From assembly GCF_009766095.1 (NCBI RefSeq), contig NZ_LMUD01000039.1, forward strand, positions 222,563-286,562: a DNA stretch of 64,000 nucleotides, given 5' to 3'. This DNA is from Granulicella sp. S190. GTDB taxonomy: Bacteria; Acidobacteriota; Terriglobia; Terriglobales; Acidobacteriaceae. Made by a program: the position numbers and the translations under genes. Under the pieces are notes generated by a model. The model was not told where the DNA came from. It was given only the letters and a program-made list of their open reading frames with translations, and did not search any database. Positions 1 to 8,437 of the stretch are shown here, piece after piece; within the stretch, counting starts at the first letter, position 1; each line of letters begins with the position of its first letter.

Positions 1-620
1 CCTTCGAAGGAACGCATCTCCTGGTCACATCGGGCAGAACCCCAAATACAGATGGACTCGGGTTGGAAAGCGCGGGAGTTGCGATTACGGAAGACGGATA
101 CGTTATGGTCAATGAACGTCTCGAGACGACGGCCCCAGGTGTTTGGGCCGTTGGCGACGTGGCCGGAAGTCCAAAGTTCACGCACGTCAGCGCAGATGAT
201 TTCCGCGTTTTTAGATCGACCTCCACGGGGGGCGACCAGACCACCACGGGTAGACTCATCCCTTACTGCCTGTTCCTTGATCCTGAGCTAGCGCGGGTTG
301 GTCTCAATGAGACCGAGGCCCAGGCCCAGGGCATCAGGTACCGCCTGTTCAAAGTTCCCATGAAGTCTGTGTTGCGTGCTCAAGCCATCATGGAGACACG
401 CGGCTTCATGAAAGCATTAGTTGCGCACGACTCCGACAAAATCATTGGCTTTCTCTCTTTTGGCGTTAGCGCAGGAGAAGTCATGTCGACCGTACAGATA
501 GCTATGCTCGGAGGAGTACCCTACACTGTAATTCGCGACGCGATCCTTGCCCATCCGACCATGAGCGAGGGACTACGCCCTCTCTTCTTATCGCAGCCGA
601 GCGATAGCGGAGCGAAGTAG
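1..620 (+). CDS. FAD-dependent pyridine nucleotide-disulfide oxidoreductase, C-terminal part (5' truncated)
   Basis: The reading frame is already open at the left edge (first codon at base 3) and ends at TAG 618-620, so only about 205 C-terminal residues are visible. GRTPNTDGLGLESAGV and the ADP-binding motif WAVGDVAGSP are typical of the class I flavin disulfide reductase family (dihydrolipoamide dehydrogenase, mercuric reductase, glutathione reductase). The rest is the dimerisation domain, with LAHPTMSEGL near the end carrying the His-Glu pair that completes the partner active site. The redox CxxxxC motif would lie upstream of the window, so the substrate cannot be assigned. It is followed at 43 bp by the MOSC/reductase fusion on the same strand, which suggests a shared redox or detoxification transcript. 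Confidence 0.85.
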   Translation, partial: FEGTHLLVTSGRTPNTDGLGLESAGVAITEDGYVMVNERLETTAPGVWAVGDVAGSPKFTHVSADDFRVFRSTSTGGDQTTTGRLIPYCLFLDPELARVGLNETEAQAQGIRYRLFKVPMKSVLRAQAIMETRGFMKALVAHDSDKIIGFLSFGVSAGEVMSTVQIAMLGGVPYTVIRDAILAHPTMSEGLRPLFLSQPSDSGAK

Positions 621-662
621 ACAAAGCTGTTCAGACCATGCCGACGGGAGCGGCTGTCAGAA

Positions 663-2393
663 GTGATCGGTAAAGTCATCTCCGTGAACGTCGGAATGCC
701 TCGTCAGATTGAATGGCGTGGGCAATTCGTTCGCACCGCAATCTGGAAATCACCGGTAGCTGGCCGAATCATGGCTCGGCGATTGAATCTGGAGGGTGAC
801 GGGCAAGCCGATCTCGTGGGACACGGCGGTGAAAATCGCTCCTTGCTCGTGTATCAACTGGAATCCTATCGCTATTGGCAGCAATTGCTCGGGGACACTC
901 CGTATGAGATGGGCCGCTTTGGTGAAAACCTCACGGTGGAGGGACTCGCGGATGCCGATGTGTGTATCGGAGATCGGTTTCGCATTGGCGAAGTCCTCGT
1001 TGAGGTTACCCAACCACGAGTCACCTGCTACCGGCTCGGTATACGGATGAAGCGTCCAGAGATGCCTTCTCTGCTCGTGCAACATGGACGTCCCGGTTTT
1101 TATCTTCGCATTTTGGAGGAAGGCACGGTCGGACCTGGCGATCCTATCGAACGTGTCGTCAGCGATGGTGCCATGATGTCGGTTGTTGACGTCGACCATC
1201 TTCTTTACCTGGGCAAGCATCCGGTGGACCAACTTGAGCGAGCACTCTCGATCAAAGCGCTGAGCGAGGGCTGGAAAGACTCCTTTCGTGATCTGCTTCA
1301 AGCCCAACGAGACGGGCACCTCGTCGGTAATCCAGGCCTTTCACAGGATGTCAGCAAAGAGCCATGGCAAGGGTTCCGCAAGTTGTCGGTTCTTTCCAAT
1401 GAGAGCGAGTCTGCAGATGTTCGATCGATCGTGCTGGGCGCGCCAGGTGGCGAGTCATTGCCAGCCTTCCATGCTGGGCAACACATCGTACTGAAGACTC
1501 CCGGCCCCGATCACAAGGAACTTATTCGAACTTATTCCCTGTCAGGATCCCCTGAAGGAGATCGTTATCGGATCAGCATCAAGCGCGAGGCACAGGGAGT
1601 AGGAAGTGGATACTTGCAGGACTTGCTCCAACCCGGAGTCGAGATCGATGCCAGTGCTCCGCGCGGAACATTTGTTCTCGATATGGAGTCTGCGAAACCG
1701 GTCGTGCTGCTGAGTGCTGGCATCGGTGTGACCCCATTACTCTCAATGCTGCATGCTCTCGCAAACTCAACAAGAGATATCTTCTGGGTCCACGGCGCTC
1801 GTGATGGGGAACACCTTGGATTTCGGAGCGAGATCAAGAGACTCTTAGCCTCACTGCCAAACGCCAAGAGGCTTACCGCCTTCAGTCGGCCGGGACAAAG
1901 CGATGTCTTCGGTGATGACTATAACTGGACTGGGCACGTGACGATGGATGCCATCAAGTCAATTCAGATCCCCAAGTCCGCTGAATTCTATCTATGCGGC
2001 CCATCTCAGTTTCTGCAATCGATGGGAGACAGCCTCAGTACGTGGGGTGTATTTCCGGACCAGATTCATCTTGAAACATTTGGGGGAAGCCCAGGCGGTG
2101 CGAGTACGAAACCTCGGAGCGGGACGCAAGGAGATCAGGAGTTTCAAATCACCCTGACCCGGTCCAATCGAGTTTTGCACTGGACCGGCGACCGCCCGAG
2201 CCTCCTTGAATTCTTAGAGGACGAGAAGATTCCTGTGCAGTGGTCATGTAGGGTTGGGGTTTGCCATACCTGTGAGATTGGTATCCTCGACGGGCAAATA
2301 GAGTACGCCCCCGCACCTCTTGATGCGCCAGCGACGGGCAGACTTCTTGTCTGTTGTTCTCGCCCGAAATCAAATCTTGCGCTTGACCTCTAG
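663..2393 (+). CDS. MOSC domain / ferredoxin reductase / 2Fe-2S fusion protein
   Basis: The 576-residue protein starts at GTG 663. Residues 1-215 are a YiiM-like MOSC domain with candidate molybdenum-ligand Cys122 in QPRVTCYRLG. Residues 235-470 are a ferredoxin-NADP reductase fold, with FAD-binding RTYSLSGSP (289-297), nucleotide-binding SAGIGVTPLLSM (351-362) and YLCGPSQF (443-450). Residues 490-576 are a plant-type 2Fe-2S ferredoxin domain with Cys529, Cys534, Cys537 and a late Cys564 or Cys565. MOSC enzymes of the YiiM/YcbX group reduce N-hydroxylated compounds and normally need a separate electron donor. Here the electron chain NAD(P)H-FAD-FeS-Mo is on one chain, so a self-sufficient cytoplasmic reductase is inferred. 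A standalone MOSC relative lies at 5001-5678. Confidence 0.9.
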   Translation: MIGKVISVNVGMPRQIEWRGQFVRTAIWKSPVAGRIMARRLNLEGDGQADLVGHGGENRSLLVYQLESYRYWQQLLGDTPYEMGRFGENLTVEGLADADVCIGDRFRIGEVLVEVTQPRVTCYRLGIRMKRPEMPSLLVQHGRPGFYLRILEEGTVGPGDPIERVVSDGAMMSVVDVDHLLYLGKHPVDQLERALSIKALSEGWKDSFRDLLQAQRDGHLVGNPGLSQDVSKEPWQGFRKLSVLSNESESADVRSIVLGAPGGESLPAFHAGQHIVLKTPGPDHKELIRTYSLSGSPEGDRYRISIKREAQGVGSGYLQDLLQPGVEIDASAPRGTFVLDMESAKPVVLLSAGIGVTPLLSMLHALANSTRDIFWVHGARDGEHLGFRSEIKRLLASLPNAKRLTAFSRPGQSDVFGDDYNWTGHVTMDAIKSIQIPKSAEFYLCGPSQFLQSMGDSLSTWGVFPDQIHLETFGGSPGGASTKPRSGTQGDQEFQITLTRSNRVLHWTGDRPSLLEFLEDEKIPVQWSCRVGVCHTCEIGILDGQIEYAPAPLDAPATGRLLVCCSRPKSNLALDL

Positions 2394-2464
2394 CGGACCA
2401 AGAATCCGCCCGGTGACAGATGCAGGCAAATGCTTCCTTAAATTGACGGCGAATTTTTAAACAA

Positions 2465-2493
2465 ACACCGTTTAAGAATCCTTTTAATGGTGT
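2465..2493. promoter_or_regulatory. Candidate operator A, ACACC-N19-GGTGT
   Basis: Inverted repeat with ACACC at 2465-2469 and GGTGT at 2489-2493 around an AT-rich 19-base core. The arms extend outward by one base (AACACC/GGTGTT). It ends 47 bp before the MDR oxidoreductase start. The same arms with the same 19-base spacing occur at 3631-3659 and 6377-6405, each upstream of a stress-type gene. The protein that binds it is unknown. Confidence 0.6.
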
Positions 2494-2540
2494 TTTCCAT
2501 CTCTAGCATGTGATTCATCCAAAGCGAGGAGGAGATATTT

Positions 2541-3512
2541 ATGCGTGCTATTGTCCTGCAGGGATTCGGCGGATTGGAGAGTTTGGCGATTAAGGAGTTA
2601 CCAGATCCAGAGCCTACAGTTGGCCAAGTGCTAATCGCTGTTCGCGCTTTCGGGATCAATCATGCTGAAACCCATATGCGTAAGGGGGAATGGGCCGAGG
2701 CGGCAGAGGTGAGCGGCATAGAGTGTGTTGGCGAGGTTGTCGCAGCACCAGGCGGGGAATTTCAGCAGGGCGACACAGTCGCAGCGATTATGGGCGGGTT
2801 GGGCCGAACGATCAATGGTAGCTATGCGGAACTCACCGTGGCGCCGGCAACCAACGTGATAAAGGTGCAAACGCGCCTCTCGTGGGAGAACTTCGCAGTA
2901 CTGCCGGAGTCTTATGCGACCGCATGGACATGTTTATATGGCAACTTGAAGATCCAACAAGGCGAGACGCTCTTACTGCGAGGAGCGACGTCAGCGCTTG
3001 GACAGGCTGCTCTCAACATTGCTGCAAACGCCGGCGTCCGCGTCATTGCGACCACGCGGAATGAGGCCAGGTTTGAACAACTGCGTTCCTTAGGGGCCGC
3101 GCGAATTGAGCGGGAGGGACCTCGTCTGGCCCAGCGTCTCCCCGAAACGAAGCAAGTCGATGCAGTTCTGGATCTAGTGGGTAACTCCACGCTCCTCGAC
3201 TCGCTTGCGGTGCCACATCGTCATGGTCGTGTATGTCTCGCGGGCTGGTTGGGCGGTCTTGATCCGGTAACGGACTTCAATCCGCTGCTCCAGATGGCGA
3301 GTGGAGTACATTTCAGCCTCTTTGGAAGCTTTGTCTTTGGAACAGAAGAGTTCCCGCTTACGGAGGTTCCGATGCAGCAAATCGTGAATCGAGTGGAAGA
3401 GGGTATCTATCAGGCAAAGCCCGCGGCTGTTTTTAATTTCGATCAGATTAGAGAAGCCCAAGCACTGATGGAATCCAATGGTGCGAGCGGGAAGATCGTC
3501 GTGAAGCTCTGA
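2541..3512 (+). CDS. Zinc-independent alcohol dehydrogenase / quinone oxidoreductase family protein (MDR)
   Basis: The 323-residue protein starts at ATG 2541 behind a strong GAGGAGGAG ribosome site. The GroES-like N-terminal half has the MDR pattern INHAETHMRKGEW and the Rossmann half carries LLLRGATSALGQAALN (about 145-160), the glycine-rich NADPH loop of quinone oxidoreductases. The catalytic and structural zinc cysteines of classical alcohol dehydrogenases are absent, which places it with QOR/crotonyl-reductase-like proteins. It probably reduces quinones or activated alkenes with NADPH in the cytoplasm, but the substrate is unknown. Candidate operator A lies just upstream, so induction by a reactive electrophile or quinone is a reasonable inference. 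Confidence 0.88.
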   Translation: MRAIVLQGFGGLESLAIKELPDPEPTVGQVLIAVRAFGINHAETHMRKGEWAEAAEVSGIECVGEVVAAPGGEFQQGDTVAAIMGGLGRTINGSYAELTVAPATNVIKVQTRLSWENFAVLPESYATAWTCLYGNLKIQQGETLLLRGATSALGQAALNIAANAGVRVIATTRNEARFEQLRSLGAARIEREGPRLAQRLPETKQVDAVLDLVGNSTLLDSLAVPHRHGRVCLAGWLGGLDPVTDFNPLLQMASGVHFSLFGSFVFGTEEFPLTEVPMQQIVNRVEEGIYQAKPAAVFNFDQIREAQALMESNGASGKIVVKL

Positions 3513-3630
3513 TCCCTATTGAAGATTCAGCCAGCCTCGAACGGTCTTGGTCGTTGATTTACACATCCCGACTTTCTCTGGCGTTTGGAACACGAGGACA
3601 CTCTTTTTAGAGCGCCGCCTTACCTCAATA

Positions 3631-3659
3631 ACACCTGTAAATATAGACTAAGACGGTGT
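3631..3659. promoter_or_regulatory. Candidate operator B, ACACC-N19-GGTGT
   Basis: ACACC at 3631-3635 and GGTGT at 3655-3659 with an AT-rich 19-base core. This is the second of three sites with identical geometry and lies 87 bp before the MFS transporter start. Confidence 0.6.
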
Positions 3660-3746
3660 ACAAGCTGTCAGCAGCTGGTGGACGGGAGCGATCGTTCTGC
3701 ATTTATGAGGCGACCCGGACGCTCAAGCCGATAGCAGAGGTAGATT

Positions 3747-4970
3747 ATGTTATCGCAGCACTCCTTCCCAGGCCGGCAGTCGACCCTAGAAAAAAGTAGT
3801 GTCTATGAGGAACGTGTCGAAGACAGGGTAATGGCCGCAATTGCATTTCTTGTGTTCTTCAGCAATGCGATGTTCCCGCCGCTTATTCCCACACTGGCAC
3901 GTGAGTTTTCGGTACGGCCTTTCGATCTTAAGTGGTTGGTTCCAGGATTCGCGCTTATCTATGGCGTTGCCACGCTGGCTTATGGCATCGTGTCCGACCG
4001 ACTTGGACGTACGCCGATTCTCAAGCTTCTACTCTGCTTCGCTGCGATCGCGATGGCGGTGGTATCCCTCGCCCGAACGGCAGATCAACTGATTGTCCTG
4101 AGGGCTCTGTCCGGACTTGGAACCGGAGGCATTGTCACAATCGCTCTCAGCATCATTGGCGACCGATATCCCTATCCGGTGCAGGGTCGACCAATGGGTA
4201 GGTTGTTCGGCGCGATTGCTGCGGGAATGGGGCTTGGGGTAAGTCTAGGCCCTATGCTCTCCGCGGTTTTGGGCTGGAGAGTGACACTTCGATTGATTTC
4301 GATAGGGTTTATAGTCGCCGGCTGTTGGGTCCACCGTTGCTATAGAAAACACATCGCTCGAGACCGGCATGGGGCAAGCATTCGTTGGATCGTGCAGGAA
4401 TATCGCTGCATTCTGGAGTCTTCAAGGGGGAGTCGCGCCCTTACGTTTATCTTTGCTAACGGGCTCTTTCATGGAGGAATTTTTGCGTGGCTGGGAGTGC
4501 TTCTTGCTGAACGTTACAACCTAAGCGCAGCGGGCATCGGATTTGTATTGATCGGCTACGGTATTCCCGATCTCATTCTTGGGAGACTGATCGGAGGATG
4601 GGCTGACAGGTTTGGGAGACGCTATGTTGTTCCAGCTGGCTTCTTCTGGGCAGCTGTATGCGCCGGGTTGCTTGCGTTGCACACCACGCCTTGGATCAGT
4701 GGGCTAGCAGTTGCCGCACTTTCGATTGGCTTCGATGCGACGCATCCATTGATGTCGAGCATTACCACGTCCCTCGATCCGAAACATCGGGGTCAAGTGA
4801 CCGGGATGACGACCTTTGCGAATTTTCTCGGTATGGCAATCGGCGCCCTCGTGTTTCGTGAACTGCTTCGACTCGGATACCCTGCGGCGCTGCTCACGTT
4901 CGCTGGTCTTGAAACCTTATTCGGGGTCGCTGCCGCTATCGGTTTTATGAGCGAAGTTCCGCAGACATGA
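3747..4970 (+). CDS. MFS transporter, drug-efflux-like
   Basis: The 407-residue polytopic inner-membrane protein starts at ATG 3747 behind AGAGG. About twelve hydrophobic segments are visible. The loop between helices 2 and 3 has the MFS signature YGIVSDRLGRTPIL, and the second half repeats it as IGGWADRFGRRYVV, which supports proton-driven transport. Helix 5 contains GAIAAGMGLGVSLGPMLSAV, similar to motif C of drug antiporters, so export is more likely than uptake. The substrate cannot be read from the sequence. Candidate operator B lies upstream, linking it to the MDR gene and the AhpD-like gene. It converges on the MOSC gene at 5001. Confidence 0.88.
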   Translation: MLSQHSFPGRQSTLEKSSVYEERVEDRVMAAIAFLVFFSNAMFPPLIPTLAREFSVRPFDLKWLVPGFALIYGVATLAYGIVSDRLGRTPILKLLLCFAAIAMAVVSLARTADQLIVLRALSGLGTGGIVTIALSIIGDRYPYPVQGRPMGRLFGAIAAGMGLGVSLGPMLSAVLGWRVTLRLISIGFIVAGCWVHRCYRKHIARDRHGASIRWIVQEYRCILESSRGSRALTFIFANGLFHGGIFAWLGVLLAERYNLSAAGIGFVLIGYGIPDLILGRLIGGWADRFGRRYVVPAGFFWAAVCAGLLALHTTPWISGLAVAALSIGFDATHPLMSSITTSLDPKHRGQVTGMTTFANFLGMAIGALVFRELLRLGYPAALLTFAGLETLFGVAAAIGFMSEVPQT

Positions 4971-5000
4971 GAATGTTGCAAGAAGCGGAAACTCCTGCCA

Positions 5001-5678
5001 TCACTTCACGCGGCCCATCATCGATAACACCTGAGTACCGCCATGCGATAAGACCTTGCGACGCCAAAACTCCGGGATTCGCTCATTGCGAAAGATCGCC
5101 AATCGAAGATCCGGCTCTGATTCGAAACCTACAGCTAAACGGAAGACATCATGAACGCTGATTCGCTCCGGTGCGCTAGATACGAGAGTGAGAGCATCGC
5201 CGGGAGCGACAACTCCTTCTTCGATGACCGAGGCATAAAACCCTGGCTTGATCGCCTCGAGGAACCTCGCCACCAGATCGTTTCTCTGATACTTGAGCGC
5301 CAGCTTGTAACAGGGACTTCTGGGTTGGGTGATTTCAAAGATCGCCGATCCGAGCTTCCATCGATCACCAACGTAAGCTTCCGCCTCTAACAAGCCAATA
5401 GAAGTGAAGTTCTCACCTAAAGCACCAGGCTCTAACCCCTTTACATTAAGCAGATCAGCCCAAAATGGATAGTGCTCCGAAGGATAAAAGTAAACCGCCT
5501 TGCGGGCCCCACCGTGATTCACGAGATCAACCTGCGAATCACCCTCGAGTGTAAGGGTTTTAACAGTGACCGGGCGGTTAACCGGCCTCTTGAAAATGCC
5601 CGTGTATACAGTCTTCCCGTTGAAGTCAAGCGGTTCGACTTGGCCGAGATTAAGTGAGACCACGCGCAGCGATTTCAT
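5001..5678 (-). CDS. MOSC domain protein, YiiM-like
   Basis: The 225-residue protein starts at ATG 5678. It aligns by eye over its full length with the MOSC part of the fusion at 663-2393: LTLEGDSQVDLVNHGG, GALGENFTSIGL and ITQPRSPCYKLALKYQRND all have counterparts there. Cys123 is the candidate molybdenum-cofactor ligand. E. coli YiiM, the best-known relative, helps detoxify N-hydroxylated base analogues and depends on an external reductase. This copy has no ferredoxin-reductase extension, so it would need a partner. Two MOSC proteins within 5 kb suggest a local theme of N-oxidised compound reduction. Confidence 0.9.
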   Translation of the reverse strand: MKSLRVVSLNLGQVEPLDFNGKTVYTGIFKRPVNRPVTVKTLTLEGDSQVDLVNHGGARKAVYFYPSEHYPFWADLLNVKGLEPGALGENFTSIGLLEAEAYVGDRWKLGSAIFEITQPRSPCYKLALKYQRNDLVARFLEAIKPGFYASVIEEGVVAPGDALTLVSSAPERISVHDVFRLAVGFESEPDLRLAIFRNERIPEFWRRKVLSHGGTQVLSMMGRVK

Positions 5679-5707
5679 CCTTATGCTCCATTAGAGTAAG
5701 GCGCTCA

Positions 5708-5746
5708 CTCCCGGGGTCCACATATAGTAGCGGAGATCCCCGGGAG
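5708..5746. repeat. 9-bp perfect inverted repeat between the AhpD-like and MOSC genes
   Basis: CTCCCGGGG (5708-5716) and CCCCGGGAG (5738-5746) are perfect inverted arms separated by 21 bases. There is no T-run on either side, so it is not a standard intrinsic terminator. It sits between the stop of the AhpD-like gene and the MOSC start. It may be an operator or an RNA hairpin. Confidence 0.5.
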
Positions 5747-5754
5747 AAGACCCA

Positions 5755-6300
5755 CTACGCTAACTCTTGGTAAGACACCTTGGGAAAATCGATATCGACT
5801 CCAGCCGCAACGTTGAAGTAGTTGGTGAGCACATTGAGAGCGACATGAGCGATTATTTCAGCGATGTCGCCATCCGTGAAGCCCGCAGTGCGAAGTTCGG
5901 CAATTTGCGCTTCAGTGGCTTGGCCCTTCGCGTCGAGCAGATGCTTCGCGAAGCTCAGAGCCGCCGTCTCCTCCTCAGTGCTTCCTTCGCCTTTTCTACT
6001 TGCAACGATCTGCTCAGGAGGTAGCCCCACCATCTTCCCGATCGCGCTGTGTGCCGAAAGGCAATAATTGCAGTGGTTCTCTTGAGCGCTGAGTAATGCG
6101 AGCTTTTCACGCAACTTCGGATTGAGATGTCCCCCTGCAAGTGCGCCGCTGAAACCGAGGAAGCCCTCAAGTACGGCAGGCGAGTTGACCATCACCTTTG
6201 TCATGTTGGGTACGATTCCTAGCTTTGCTTTAACTCCATCCAGCAACTCCTTCGCCTTGCCGGTAGCTTTAGATGGATCGACTGAGTTTAAACGAGACAT
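5755..6300 (-). CDS. Carboxymuconolactone decarboxylase / AhpD-like protein
   Basis: The 181-residue protein starts at ATG 6300, chosen because AGGAG lies 9 bases upstream; an upstream in-frame extension to 6423 runs through operator C and is unlikely to be translated. The AhpD-type core motif ENHCNYCLSAH holds Glu74, Cys77, Cys80 and His84, the proton-relay and peroxidatic residues of this fold. The small all-helical protein is a cytoplasmic thiol-dependent peroxidase-like enzyme, often described as peroxidase-related. Candidate operator C lies 77 bp upstream, so it probably responds to the same signal as the MDR and MFS genes. Confidence 0.9.
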   Translation of the reverse strand: MSRLNSVDPSKATGKAKELLDGVKAKLGIVPNMTKVMVNSPAVLEGFLGFSGALAGGHLNPKLREKLALLSAQENHCNYCLSAHSAIGKMVGLPPEQIVASRKGEGSTEEETAALSFAKHLLDAKGQATEAQIAELRTAGFTDGDIAEIIAHVALNVLTNYFNVAAGVDIDFPKVSYQELA

Positions 6301-6376
6301 TGTGGACTCTCCTTTTCGCGACCGCACAAGCGATCCATATATTGGAATCCCAGGCTGAGGGGAACGATGCAAAAAA

Positions 6377-6405
6377 ACACCATCTTGGATGATTTTTAAA
6401 GGTGT
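6377..6405. promoter_or_regulatory. Candidate operator C, ACACC-N19-GGTGT
   Basis: ACACC at 6377-6381 and GGTGT at 6401-6405 around a 19-base AT-rich core. It sits between the divergent AhpD-like gene (start 6300) and the truncated LysE-type fragment (start 6429), so it may once have served both directions. Confidence 0.6.
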
Positions 6406-6428
6406 CACACTATTGAGCCACAATCAGT

Positions 6429-6524
6429 ATGTCTATCTTCTGGTCTCTTCTCACACTCGCAGGTGTCCATTTCTTAGCAGTAGCCAGCCCTGGACCAGCG
6501 TTCGTGTCCGTTGTTCAAACCTCA
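6429..6524 (+). pseudogene. LysE/RhtB exporter N-terminal fragment
   Basis: From ATG 6429 the frame reads about 32 residues including VHFLAVASPGPAFVSVV, the first helix and conserved SPGP motif of LysE/RhtB amino acid exporters. After about base 6520 the homology stops and glpD sequence continues in a different frame. The other five helices are missing, so no functional exporter can be made. The join point is approximate. Confidence 0.6.
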
Positions 6525-7490
6525 ACAAAGTCGTGGTCAACGCGACTGGGCCGGTATCGGACACACTCCGCCAAATGGCCACACCTTCCGTGCCAAAGCG
6601 GATGCGCCACAGCAAAGGCGCACATATCCTTCTGCCGTTGGAAGTCTTTCCGACGAAGGATGCGCTGCTCATTCCCAAGACCGAGGATGGACGAGTTCTC
6701 TCCGCAGTTCCCTGGGGCGGGCGACTCCTGGTTGGCACGACGGACGAAGAGATTGACGCCGACGCCGAGTTGGTCGTAACCGATAAGGACATTGAATACC
6801 TGCTCCGGCATATCAATCACTACCTTACTCGCCCCGTTACCCCGGCAGATGTTGTCAGTGGATTCGCGGGAGCCAGACCTCTCATCGCGTCCGGAGACCA
6901 GGACAGCACGAAGGAGCTTGCGCGTGACGACGAAATTGAGATCGATGACGAGAGCCACCTCATCAGCATCATGGGCGGGAAATGGACGACGCATCGGGCG
7001 ATGGCAGAAGACTCCATCAATGCCGTACAGGAAGCAGCGGGGATCGCGCGGACAGAGTCACTCACGCGAAATCATGTGCTATACGGCGGCGAGGGCTTTA
7101 CCGACAACTATTGGAAGCGTCTAGTACGCCAGTTTCACATCTCCGATGAGACAGCTCACCATCTCTCCTGCAAGTTCGGTATTGCAGCCGAGAGCATTCT
7201 GCGACTAACCGCGGACAATGCTGAATTGGCCGAACCGATGGTCGCGGGCTATCCGGCGATCAAGGCCGAAGTGATCTATGCCGTGCGTCAAGAGATGGCG
7301 GTGACGATTGAAGATGTCCTCGCTCGAAGGATTGGATTACAGATGTACTCCTGGCGGGATGCGATTGACGCCGCGCCAGTGGTTGGCTGGCTCATGGCGT
7401 AGGAGCTTCGCTGGTCGAACAGCAAAGCGACCTCGGCGATCAAAAGCTATGTGAACAAGATTCATCATCTCCTCGGTTCGGCAGATTGTT
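6525..7490 (+). pseudogene. glpD: glpD remnant: aerobic glycerol-3-phosphate dehydrogenase, N-terminus missing and internal stop
   Basis: The frame from about 6525 reads KVVVNATGP, PLEVFPTKDALLIPKTEDGR, VPWGGRLLVGTTDEEIDA, PLIASGD and IMGGKWTTHRAMAEDSI, which are central and C-terminal motifs of GlpD. The first 150-200 residues with the FAD-binding GxGxxG are absent, replaced by the LysE fragment. At 7400-7402 a TAG interrupts the frame, yet recognisable sequence continues after it (IKSYVNKIHHLLGSAD). Reading AAG in place of TAG would give the expected continuation. Both the chimeric join and the nonsense codon mark it as a dead gene. Ends are approximate. Confidence 0.75.
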
Positions 7491-7541
7491 GTGAAGACAG
7501 ACGAATTCGGCAGACCTTTGTGAATGTCGGAGTCGGCGGGA

Positions 7542-8414
7542 CTATGCGTTCATTCGGTTGAAGAGCCGCAGGCGGCCTGTAACGACCTGTTTCACAGCTG
7601 CTTCTACGGCAGGGAGCAACTTATAGGGCACAACTTCTTTGGGATTCGACGCGAGGACCGCCTCCAAACCGTGTCGCCACGCCACACGAAGCTCGGTATT
7701 AATGTGGACGATATTGATCCCAGCTCCAACAGCATCAGCGAGATCCTTGTCGTCGGTACCCGAGGCTCCGTGGAGCGTCAGAAGGGCGCCGGTGGCAGCT
7801 TTGATCTCTCGGATACTTGTCAGGTTTAGATGTTTTTTGAGGCGTCCCTCCACCATAGTCTGGACCATGCCGTGCATATTGCCGACAGCCGGAGCGAGGA
7901 TGTCGACGCCGGTGTTCTCGACATAATGCTTGGCTTCTTCAGGTGTAGTAAGAATTCTTGGGTGGTCGGGTACCGTGTCATGAATCTCCGATCCGCTTCC
8001 TATATCGCCGATCTCTCCCTCTATCAGAATTGCGGGATTGATGGATTTCAACACTTCAATGGCCTTCTTGGTTTGCTTGATGTTCTCTTCGAATGGAAGC
8101 GCGGAAAGATCGAAGACGATCGAATCAAAGCCAGCCTCAGCTGCCGCAATCGCACTCTCCAGCGAATGGGTATGATCCGCATTTAGGAAAATCGGAAAGC
8201 CATAGTCCTCGCGGAGGCTTTTCACGAGGAGAGCAGCCTGTCGGACGCCGAGGAAGCTCCTTTCTCCTTCGGAGGCGCCTACGATGACTGGGACATTGAG
8301 TTCGCGCGCTGAGGCGAAGACTGCCTTGAGAAGCACCAAGTCGGAGATGTTGAAGTGACCGACGGCGACTCCTTCGGCTTGTGCCTTCACGAGAATGGGC
8401 TTGAGCTGGAACAC
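7542..8414 (-). CDS. Class II (zinc-dependent) ketose-bisphosphate aldolase
   Basis: The 290-residue protein starts at GTG 8414 behind GGAGG with five bases between. It belongs to the FbaA/GatY/KbaY family, which splits a ketose 1,6-bisphosphate into dihydroxyacetone phosphate and an aldehyde. Visible features are catalytic Asp80 followed by zinc ligand His81 in LNADHTHS, Glu132 in IEGEIG, zinc ligands His181 (AVGNMHG) and His215 (LHGASG), and the phosphate-binding stretch INIVHINTEL. Whether it uses fructose, tagatose or another sugar cannot be told. A glpD remnant lies downstream, so it may be left over from a polyol or glycerol-phosphate locus. A palindrome sits just upstream of its start. 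Confidence 0.9.
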   Translation of the reverse strand: MFQLKPILVKAQAEGVAVGHFNISDLVLLKAVFASARELNVPVIVGASEGERSFLGVRQAALLVKSLREDYGFPIFLNADHTHSLESAIAAAEAGFDSIVFDLSALPFEENIKQTKKAIEVLKSINPAILIEGEIGDIGSGSEIHDTVPDHPRILTTPEEAKHYVENTGVDILAPAVGNMHGMVQTMVEGRLKKHLNLTSIREIKAATGALLTLHGASGTDDKDLADAVGAGINIVHINTELRVAWRHGLEAVLASNPKEVVPYKLLPAVEAAVKQVVTGRLRLFNRMNA

Positions 8415-8437
8415 GAATTCCTCCTGGATAACGAGTT

